DNA of 64,000 bases, from NCBI GenBank assembly GCA_946186915.1, contig CAMHOY010000003.1, forward strand, positions 62,001 through 126,000. Reading direction: 5' to 3'. A model generated the notes under the pieces. The model had not been told where the DNA came from. It did no database searches and saw nothing but the letters and a program-made list of their open reading frames with translations. This document shows, piece by piece, positions 24,554 to 33,500 of the stretch; the stretch's first letter is position 1; the number at the start of each line of letters is the position of its first letter. This stretch comes from an uncultured Bacteroidales bacterium (GTDB taxonomy: Bacteria > Bacteroidota > Bacteroidia > Bacteroidales > Paludibacteraceae). Made by a program: the position numbers and the translations under genes.

Positions 24554-24648
24554 TTCGGGGCTGTCTCCCCGAACAATCCTCTCCGTCCATTTGCCCCGCA
24601 TTTTATGCGGGTTCTCTTTCTTGGTAGTTTCGCCGGATACTATCCGGC
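24554..24648. repeat. array of three perfect mini-hairpins in a pyrimidine-rich tract
   Basis: Three 7-base perfect stems with tiny loops: TTCGGGG-CTGTCT-CCCCGAA (24554-24573), CCCGCAT-TTT-ATGCGGG (24595-24611) and GCCGGAT-ACT-ATCCGGC (24632-24648). They are separated by about 21 bases of mostly C and T. The stems differ in sequence, so this is a repeated layout rather than a repeated sequence. Confidence 0.8.
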
Positions 24649-24734
24649 ATTCTTTGCTGTTTACCTCCGGTGGTGCACCTAAATATGCCTATTCCGGCCT
24701 AAATTGGCCTATTTCGCAAAAAAATCTTCAAAAA

Positions 24735-24767
24735 TTTGCGTATATCAGAAAAAAGCATTACCTTTGC
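24735..24767 (+). promoter_or_regulatory. promoter of the VWA-like lipoprotein transcript
   Basis: TTTG (24735-24738), a 20-base spacer beginning CGTATATCA, and TACCTTTGC (24759-24767) form a full Bacteroidetes promoter. Transcription should begin near 24773. Confidence 0.82.
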
Positions 24768-24772
24768 CGCCG

Positions 24773-25129
24773 CAAAGGTTTTTAAATACCCGAGCAAGAC
24801 ATGTTGAGATAGCGTTTATTGACGCTTTGCGTTTGACCAAACGGAACTTCGCAACTTTCGAATATAGAGTCAAAATCAAAGTGAGCAATAGATGCCTATG
24901 GGTGTGACAATTATGCCCTGCTTTGTCGTTCGTTGGCAAGGCGCTTTGTCATATCGGCGTAGGTTTCCTGTTGTTTATTTGACTCTATAGGCAATGCGAA
25001 GGCCTCGTTTGGTGAGTATTCAACAGCGAGGCTTGCGCTTTTTGTGTATGTATTGATGTAAACCCTATAAGTCATTAAACGGAGAAAGCCGAAAATCCGA
25101 AGAAGAGTAGGCATTACAAAAAAAACTTT
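24773..25129 (+). promoter_or_regulatory. long 5' leader with attenuator-like hairpin
   Basis: This stretch of about 357 bases separates the promoter from the lipoprotein start codon. A strong hairpin near 24998-25041 (GCGAAGGCCTCG with CGAGGCTTGCGC, 19-base loop) is followed by TTTTTGTG, which would make it a terminator or attenuator. A 75-codon open frame covers 24911-25138 on the opposite strand (C-terminus MTKRLANERQSRA); I cannot decide whether it is real. A small RNA ending at the hairpin, or a riboswitch-like leader, are the alternatives. Confidence 0.5.
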
Positions 25130-26794
25130 ATGAAACATAAATCATTTTTGCACTTCTTTTTGTGCGCAACTGTTGCATTTTCGCTTTTATCGTGCGACAA
25201 GCAAAATCAAAACAATCCCGGCGGTGGTGGTGTAACGGGATCAGATACCCACACTCAGACTGGATGTATGTATGTGGGAATTACTGGATTTAATAGTGAG
25301 TTGTATCATTTTACCGGTAATCCAAATAGGAGATATGAGATATTGAATCAGTATTCCTTAAATCAATACACCAGTTTCGTACACAACTTGAGAACTGCAA
25401 AAAACACCTCGTTGTTTTGGGCGGTAGAAGATAATCTCAACCATTTGAAACAATGTTCTTTTCCTAGCGATATCTCTAATATCAGCATAGTTACATTTAC
25501 CGATGGTCTGGAAAATGGTAGTGGAAACTTTGATGCCAAATTCCTGGATTTGGCAGACTATGACAAAAACTTGGATTTGCTTAATACGAAAATAGGGAAT
25601 ACAAGTGTACAAAACGTAAAACTTACTGCTTATACTGTCGGTGTAAAGGGAAATGACGTAAGTAATGAGACCCGTTTTGATAACACTTTGGTTAAATTAT
25701 CTAGTGGCGCAGGGTATAGCAATAACGTTAATATGGGATCTTTAAATGAGACTTTCCAAGGAATAGCAAACGACCTTTATAAGCAGAATTCTAAGCCTAA
25801 TCTGACAGTCGCTGTACCACCACAAGTACGTACGGAACGTATTATTTTTGATAATAAATCAGCAGATCAATCCAAAATATATATTGAAGCTACTAAACTT
25901 AAGGAATCCCCTACAACTTATTCTAATATTAAGTATGTAGGCTGCAAAAGTGAAAGCGGAACAACTGTTAAGGGACACAAGAATTCAGAAGGATCTGTAG
26001 TCTTTACTTTTGAAAACTTCGTTGACGAGAATGGAAACAATATTCAATTCTCCAAAACAGCGCTGTATTATTATGATGGTAGCGGTTGGGCAATTGATAG
26101 CGAATATGACGGAGAAAAAGGAGCAAAAACAGAAGAGATTCATAAAAGTGCAGCAGTTATGCTTATCTTAGACTGCAGTAGCTCTTTGGATGAAAATAAT
26201 AACTTTGCAAAGGTGCAAGCAGCGGCTATCAACTTCTTGAACATTTTGGCATCCGGAGGTAATAATTCCGGCGGCAACCCTGGTGGAAATAACGACAACT
26301 CGAAGCATTGCTGGAAACTCTCATATGTATATGAGGGCACACAGATTGAAACATATGTATGGGACACTGAAGACGCAATTAAAGCCGCAGTGGCAGAGGG
26401 CCTTAAAGAAGCAGGTATTGTTATATCATATAGTCTTAATACTGCAAATAGTGAGTATGCCTGTGAGAGCTTGAATTCTGCGGAGCCGACTGAACCGGAA
26501 CAAGGAGCTACCATGTACATCAAGCACCCGTGGGGTGGTGGCGCATGGACTTGGCAACCGATGTCAAAAATGACGGAGAATGGTCTAACCGTGTATTATT
26601 ATAAAGGAATCTGGGGAGGAACTGGATTTAATATAAATAGCGAACCAAGCGATGTTAACGCGAAGTGGTTCCCTGAGTCATATATCGCAGAAATGATGGG
26701 GGAGACGAGTTTGGCATCTTACCTTGGGAAGAATGTGACTTTTGGATATTACCAGTATGAAGGAGTGGATATAGCTATTATTGCTGAAGATTAA
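25130..26794 (+). CDS. VWA-like surface lipoprotein
   Basis: This 554-residue protein has a lipoprotein signal peptide (FLCATVAFSLLSC, lipobox LLSC), a GGGG-type linker and an N-terminal von Willebrand A-like fold at about residues 40-225. It includes ISIVTFTDGLENGSG and LTAYTVGVKGND, but the first metal motif is degenerate (VGITGFNSE). A beta domain follows, and only near residue 345 does a complete DxSxS motif appear (AVMLILDCSSSLDENNNFAKVQ), followed by one helix. A glycine/asparagine linker and two further small domains finish the protein. Base composition is clearly more AT-rich than the neighbours, suggesting acquisition. The ligand is unknown. Confidence 0.75.
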   Translation: MKHKSFLHFFLCATVAFSLLSCDKQNQNNPGGGGVTGSDTHTQTGCMYVGITGFNSELYHFTGNPNRRYEILNQYSLNQYTSFVHNLRTAKNTSLFWAVEDNLNHLKQCSFPSDISNISIVTFTDGLENGSGNFDAKFLDLADYDKNLDLLNTKIGNTSVQNVKLTAYTVGVKGNDVSNETRFDNTLVKLSSGAGYSNNVNMGSLNETFQGIANDLYKQNSKPNLTVAVPPQVRTERIIFDNKSADQSKIYIEATKLKESPTTYSNIKYVGCKSESGTTVKGHKNSEGSVVFTFENFVDENGNNIQFSKTALYYYDGSGWAIDSEYDGEKGAKTEEIHKSAAVMLILDCSSSLDENNNFAKVQAAAINFLNILASGGNNSGGNPGGNNDNSKHCWKLSYVYEGTQIETYVWDTEDAIKAAVAEGLKEAGIVISYSLNTANSEYACESLNSAEPTEPEQGATMYIKHPWGGGAWTWQPMSKMTENGLTVYYYKGIWGGTGFNINSEPSDVNAKWFPESYIAEMMGETSLASYLGKNVTFGYYQYEGVDIAIIAED

Positions 26795-26809
26795 AAATTA
26801 ATCAAAACA

Positions 26810-26878
26810 TTCTGTTCGGAAGTGAGTCCCCTTAAAAATGGGGGCTCATTTCATTTATCGTGAGCCCTGGTTTTGATT
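26810..26878 (+). terminator. terminator region with two alternative hairpins
   Basis: GAGTCCCC can pair with GGGGGCTC (26825-26847). The same downstream strand GGGCTCA (26842-26848) can instead pair with TGAGCCC (26861-26867), which is followed by GGTTTTG. AATCAAAAC (26810-26818) and GTTTTGATT (26870-26878) can close the whole structure. It starts 16 bases past the lipoprotein stop codon. Confidence 0.65.
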
Positions 26879-26944
26879 GTGTACTTCGAGTGTGGTAATC
26901 CTTCCCTTCTTTCCCTTCTCGTCTCTCTCTATCGTCTTTCTCTT

Positions 26945-27016
26945 CTCGCACATCATTGTGCGAGCCCTTCCCGTCTTTTCCTCCCGTCTTTCCCTTCTCG
27001 CACATCATTGTGCGAG
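26945..27016. repeat. two identical perfect hairpins in a pyrimidine-rich tract
   Basis: CTCGCACA-TCAT-TGTGCGAG occurs at 26945-26964 and again at 26997-27016. Between them lie 32 bases of C/T-rich sequence, and TTTCCCTTC-type runs flank both. The arrangement mirrors the hairpin array at 24554-24648 on the other side of the lipoprotein gene. Confidence 0.85.
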
Positions 27017-27066
27017 CTCTTTCATTCTCTCACTCTTTCATTCTTTACAAAAATCCTTCCCCAAAA

Positions 27067-27099
27067 TTTGCATATATCAAATATTTTTCGTACCTTTGC
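27067..27099 (+). promoter_or_regulatory. promoter with no obvious gene downstream
   Basis: TTTG (27067-27070), a 20-base spacer beginning CATATATCA and TACCTTTGC (27091-27099). The next start codon with a plausible protein is at 27552, behind its own promoter. This one may drive a non-coding RNA starting near 27106, or a long leader. Confidence 0.72.
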
Positions 27100-27105
27100 A
27101 CTCGA

Positions 27106-27456
27106 TCTCAAACAAAATCGCTCATCTCTCCAGTATTATATACATAGTATATAATACTTATAAGATTACAAGCAAAAATTAGTGTGTGATAAGTGCGAGA
27201 TAAGTACGTGATAAGTGCGCGGTAAGTGCGTCATAAATAGGCTAAAAACAGCAAAATCCCCTCGTCAAGCAGGGGGCGAGTTGTCTCAATAGAGTACTAT
27301 GCGAGCAACCCTCCCGACCCGATACCTTTAAATCTGCACTTCACAACCGCAGAAGTTTAAAGTAATTCTTAAAAATCGTATATTTTGTAAACTCTATTTT
27401 GCAACACTCTTATGAGTGCTGCTTAATAATCGTGTACTTTTTCATAAGAAATGCTA
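27106..27456 (+). other. intergenic region, possible non-coding RNA
   Basis: No protein-like open frame was found here. It holds five 11-base direct repeats (27186-27240), a CCCCT...AGGGG hairpin near 27259-27276, and an imperfect stem CTTTAAA.CTGC/GCAG..TTTAAAG near 27327-27364. It lies between two good promoters, both reading toward the giant gene. A small RNA or a regulatory region for the giant gene are both possible. Confidence 0.4.
27186..27240. repeat. five 11-base direct repeats (GTGATAAGTGC)
   Basis: Units at 27186, 27197, 27208, 27219 and 27230 share the pattern GnGATAAGTRC with increasing divergence in the last two. The 11-base period is close to one DNA helical turn, so the units would face the same side, as expected for an array of protein-binding sites. 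Confidence 0.75.
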
Positions 27457-27488
27457 TTGTGGGGTTGACGGAAAAGCAGTAATTTTGC
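27457..27488 (+). promoter_or_regulatory. promoter of the giant repeat protein gene
   Basis: TTG (27457-27459), a 20-base spacer and TAATTTTGC (27480-27488). The start codon at 27552 is 63 bases downstream. The -33 extension (TGGGGTTGA) differs from the other promoters here, so it may be weaker or activator-dependent. Confidence 0.68.
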
Positions 27489-27551
27489 ACTCGATAAAAT
27501 TTGGGCCTTTTTTAATCCTAAAAACGTAAAAAATTTAATAAAAATATTAAT

Positions 27552-30500
27552 ATGAGTAAGTTTTTACAGCGAATTTTTGTTTGCGCAGCCCTGATGGCAA
27601 TGCCATTTGCGGTAAATGCAGATGATTACCAGTTGCCCGACCCTGGTTTCGAAGACTGGTCGGGTGCTGCGTTTGATGGTAAAATTCAGCCGAAGTACTG
27701 GCACGCTTCCAACGTGGAGCAGTCCGCGCTGGGTATGACATTTAGATTTAACTTTGCGAACCGCGAAACGGGACGCTCAGGTTACTGTATCATGGCCAAG
27801 GATCAGGTGGTCGGAGCTGCGGGTATTACCGAGACCAGCCCGAGTTACTATTCCTTGGGTTACGGTTGGCAGCACCTGGAGGGCCTGAACACCGGTTCGG
27901 CTACCGCTGGTACAAAGGGTGGCTATGCCTTTACCCATCGCCCCGACTCGGTATCCGTGTGGATCAAACGTACGGGTAACAATGTGGACAAGGAGGACTT
28001 CCATGTCTTGTTCTATACATGGGCTGGCACGGCAGTAGGTACGTCCTATAAGAATAAAAATGGTGGCTGTACTTCGGTAACCGTTGAAGATGAGGAGTCC
28101 GATATCCGTGTCCTGATGGACGGTAACGAATGTATAACGAAAACCGCGGGCGGCCAGGTGGCTGAAGGCTGGTGGTTCGAGAAAAAAGCCTACGGACAAT
28201 GGACCAACTTGCGTATCCCTATCTATTATCTGAATGATAATGCGCCGAAGAAATGTAACCTTATCCTCTCGGCGTCCAACTACCCGAACTTCCGCGCCAA
28301 CGACGGTTTGTATGACGGTAATGCATTGTATGTGGATGATGTCGAGCTGATCTATTCGTCTAAAATCCAGACACTCAAAATAGGCGGTAAGGAATGGAAA
28401 GGTTTTGACCCCAATAGTACTGAAGTGCAGGTTTACTCTGTTCCCGAAGGAACAACAGTGATTCCTTCTATTGAAGCCTTCCGTGGAGCCGGATCGTTGA
28501 CCAACCCGAGCGGTACGTCCCATGATTTCCCCGGACGTAAGCTATCGGGCAGCGAGATCACTATCGTCAATGGTACCGTAGGCGGCACCCCGACTACTAT
28601 CACCGTAAAGGCGGAGGACGGCTCGAGCACAACGACCTATAAGATCCTCTTCCAGGCCGCTAAGAGTAGCAATGCGAAGCTGGCGAATATCTTCTATACC
28701 TATACGAATATTAACGACGAGCAGGTCCGCGCTGCCGTGTCGGGCTTCAACCCGAGCACCTATAATTATAAGGTAGTGTTGCCTTATGGCGCGAAGGGCG
28801 TTCCGACGATCGAAGCAGAGCAGCAAGAGGATGAGCAGACACTCGCTTATACTCAGGCTACTTCCTTGCAAGGCAAGGCATCCGTCACGGTGACCGCTGC
28901 GAACGGAACATCGAAACAAACCTATAACTTGACGTTCGAGGTCGGTAAGTTGGCGGATAACACCCTGAAGGATATTCAGGTCAACGGCAAGTCTGTTCCC
29001 GGCTTCACGCCCTCGCAGGCGGTATATAAGGTGTCGCTGCCGACAAGCACCACTTCCATGCCGACAGTAAAGGCTATCTCTGCTTATCCGGACGGAGAGC
29101 AGACTATCGTACATAAGGCGCCGGCGACCATCGACGGAGGTACATATACCCTCAGCGTCACTACGCCGGGTAACACCGTAGCAAAGGTCTATAAACTGAA
29201 CTTCAAATTAGAGGCTTCGTCTTATAGCTACCTCAAAGACCTGAAAGTGGGCGAATATATCACGAACTTCGACCCGCAGAACACAACCTATTACGTGGGT
29301 CTGCCGAAGGGTACAACCAAACTGCCGGAGATTACTTGGACACCGGGTGATGAGTACCAGAAAGTTACGAAAACCGATCTGGGTGAAGGTGTGGTTGATG
29401 GAACAGTACGTGTGACCGTTACTGCCGGCAATGGAGATCAGACGGTGTACAAAATCATCTTCTCGACGGAGAAATCAGATGCCGATACATTGTCTGGCAT
29501 TCTGATTGGCGGCGTTGCGCTTCCAAATTTCTCGGCCAACACAACGAACTATACCTATCTGTTGCCGGTAGGTACGGAGGAACTGCCGGAGATTAAACCG
29601 ATCCCTGGTGATGAATACCAGACAATTTCAGTCACAACTGCCGGACTGAACGGAAAAACCCGTATCACGGTAACGGCTGGAAATGGTAGTATCAAGATCT
29701 ATATTATCGCTTTCTCCCTGGATGTCTTCACCGATAATACTCTGGCAAGCCTTTCGGTAGCCGGTTACGATATCGACTTCGATCCGGAGAAAACCGAATA
29801 CTGGGTGAACATGCCGCAAGGAACAACCGTTCGTCCGACGATAACGTATCAGTTGGTAAACGAGAACCTGCAGACGGCTTCGGCGCGTGACTTCAGTGGT
29901 CTGAACGGCGATTATAAGATTACCGTTCGTCCGCAGAACGGCGCAAGTCGTACATATATCATCCACTTCTCGGTGGCTACGTCCAGCAACACGGCTCTGA
30001 AAAACCTTGCGGTCGCAGGATATGAACTTACCCCGGTCTTCGATCCTGAAATACTGGAATACGAGGTGACGCTGGCGGAAGGTATAAGCAAGATTCCGGC
30101 TGTCACGTTCGAAAAAGCCGAGACCAGCCAGCGTGTACTGAGCGTGCTCAACGATACTGTTCAGACTGTCACGGTTACCGCGCAGAGCGGCGCAAAACGG
30201 GATTATACCATTATCTTCCACGTCCAGTTGTCGCAGAACGCTTTCCTTGACATGATTTATCTGGATGGCGAAAAACTGAAGAATTTCGCAAAGGATATCA
30301 TGTCATATACAGATACGCTCAAGGGTGAAAAATGTCCGGCTATCACCGTGGACAAAGCCCCGGGACAGCAGGTAACGATTACTGCACCGTACGCTGCGGG
30401 TACTGCGACGATCAAGGTTCAACCGGAGGTAGGCGCAGCCAACTACTACTACATCAACTTCGAGAAGGCATCTGCCGAATCAGCGCTCCTGGGCGGTATA

Positions 30501-33500
30501 TCGATCAACAGCGTAGGACTGGTAGGCTTTAAACCCACCACATTGAATTATACGCGTGAATACGTAGGAACGCTTCCGACAGTGGCAGCCATTAAGGCGC
30601 ATGAGAGCCAGGAAGTGCAAGTACTTTGGAAAGACGAGGTGGCTTCGCTGCACGTGAAAGATACCTTGGGAAACAAGGTCGTTTATACCGTTACTTTCAC
30701 GCGCCAGGCGCAGAGCAACAAAGCGCTTAAGGCGATTCTGATTGACGGTAATGAACTGGATAAGTTCAAACCCGAAGTGCTGCACTACGATAGTGCGCTC
30801 GCTCCGGGTAGCTCCTATCCGGAAGTGCGTTATATCGCAGAAGATAACGCGCAGGTGGTATTCTTCGGCCAGATGGCAGAGGGTCAATGGGGAATTACGG
30901 TCGCTGCCGAAAACGGTGACACCGCTACTTACACCATGACCTTTACCATCCTTCCTTATACCGATGTGAAGCTGGAGAACCTTGTCGTAGAGGGCTATCC
31001 CTTCGTGTTCGATCCGGAGAAAGAGAAGTATGACGATCCCGCTATCTTTACGATTGACCAAGGAAAACCGCTGCCGAAAGTGACACCTACGGCAAAACCG
31101 GGTCAGACGGTTGTCGTCTTCAACGTCAACGACCACGAACAACAAGTTCTCGTTCGCGCTCAGAATGGCGACGAAAAGACATATATTATAAGGTACACGC
31201 GCGCGGTAAGTTCGTATGCATTGCTCAAAGCAATCTATATCGATGGTAAGGAACTGCTTGAGTTCCGCCCGGAGATCATGGACTACACGATCACACTCCC
31301 GCGCGGACGGAAAACTGTGCCGAACGTGTTCCCGGTAGCTGAACTGGATAACCAGACTATCACAACTACCTTCAGTGCGCCGAACGGTGTGACTACTATT
31401 CACGTAGAGGCACAGGATGGAACGACAACAGCGGACTACTCCATCGCTTTCCCGGTTGCCAAATCCGATACTACGCTCCTCAAGAGCCTGATAATCAATG
31501 AAGAGGTAAAGGATGTGAACGAAACGGAATATACGTTCAATGTGCCCTATGGTACGATTGAACCCTACGCTGTGAAGTACGAGCAACGCGAAGGACAACT
31601 CGTTCACCTCGTGGAGGCACCGCTTACCGGTACAACGAAGATCTTTGTTACCAACGAGAAGGGCGATAACACCCGTACTTATACCATCAATTACGTAGTT
31701 GCTCAGCCGCAAGGCGACAACAAGGTAAAGAATGTGAAGTATAGTTATGTCAACGCGGCTTCCGATACCATCAATGGTAACATTGAACCCGTGCCGGGCA
31801 ATAATACAATCAACTTGCCGTTCGGAGCTAAGAACTTTAAAGTGACCGACGTGGAGAAGAACTATGCCGAGCAGACGATTCAGTCCTATGACGGAGGTAT
31901 ACGTCGTGGCGCAACCATCATCGCGGTAGCGAATCGCGCAGGCGAAGACGATGTCGTTTATACCCTCACTCCGGTAATGCCGGCATTCGAGACGGCAGGA
32001 AAACTCCAAGACCTCAAGTTTAATGGCACTACCGTTCCGAACTTCCGCCCCGATGTATATAACTATATCATCAACGTAACGAATCAACCGACAGCGGAAG
32101 ACTTTACTGGTACAACTTATGAGGCAGGAAAAGGCATCACCAAATCTGCTATCGATGCCCAGAAGAAGCAAATCACCATTAAAGTGGATGACGGTGAAAC
32201 CTATTCCGTCTGCTGGTTCTATTATGAAGATGAATGGCCGTTTACCTACGAACGCGTTCAGACAGAGAAAGCATACTGGTATGAAGTAAGTACGTTGGGT
32301 GGTATCTTCGGAACACAGGCAAAGAAAAAGACTCTTGTTGAACCTACCGGTTATAAGCCACAAGGATGGCATGTACCGGCAGACTTGCTGGCATATATCG
32401 ATTATGATGCAACTGTATCGCACTTTACCTACTATACCGGTCATGAAGTAACGGTTAACGGTGAAAGAGAGTTGACGCTTTCTACCCTCCGTGGTGGTGC
32501 ATTGAATAGTTCAATGCCGGGTACACTGACCTTAGGTGGTTTGAGCTTCCCTGATGGAATTGCGTTAAATGGAGGTACTAAAGTATCATATGAAAAGAAC
32601 CTTACAAATGCCGTTCAGTATCGTAATACACCGGAGCAGTTCGCATTTGAATACCAACCTATTATGACTACTCGTATCAATACATGGAATGCATGGGTAT
32701 CTCTTGGGAACGCGGCAGGTACTGAATTGGTAAGTAAAGATATCTCCGGTTCCTATGCGAACTTAGGTCAATGGCAGACGAAAACTACGAACCTGTCTTA
32801 TAACGGAACGGTAGGTAAACTCAATATTATGCTTTGCGCAAGTGAGGTCAGTGGTAATAATTATAGTATCTATGGTGGTGGCGCATCCTATGCTGCCGAC
32901 CTTCAGATTCGCAACATGCGCATGGTGTATAACTCCGCACTGACCGGTGTAAACGTAAATGGCAAAGCAGCAACGCTGTCCGGCAATACCTTCACGATTA
33001 CCGTGGCTGATGATTATATCGGTGTGCCTGCCCTGAAGTTCACCGGTGCGGTTCAAGACCAGACGCAGACAATCGAATGGCTCAACAACGGCGAATGGAT
33101 CGATGGTAAACTCACTGCCAAAGTGGTGAACTATGGTGAGAACGCACTCGTGGAAGGACGCGATAGTACCATCTATCAAGTCATCCTCCAACGTACACCG
33201 GTTACTTCTACAAACCATACCGCGGATTTCGGAACATTTGCTGCCGATACAATCAATGACTCGATCTTTGTCAAACTGCCTTATGGCACCAAGGTTCTTC
33301 CGGATCTCAAGATTACTCCGGCAAGCATTCACCAACTGATTGCCATGACCAAAAAAGGCAATGCCGTTACGGTGAACGTAAAGGCCGAGAATGGTGATGA
33401 GAAAACGACAGTTTATGTCTTCCGTGAAGTGAAATCCGATGACGTGGAATTCGAGATGCCTATGGAGGTGAAGGATGAAGCAGGCCATGATCTGACGCTT

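Noticed and set aside
30480-32444. A 654-codon open frame on the minus strand opposite the giant gene
   Set aside because: The plus-strand frame has a signal peptide and repeat periodicity. The antisense frame shows no domain pattern and is explained by the codon bias of the real gene. The same applies to other long antisense frames, such as 11696-13192 opposite htpG.
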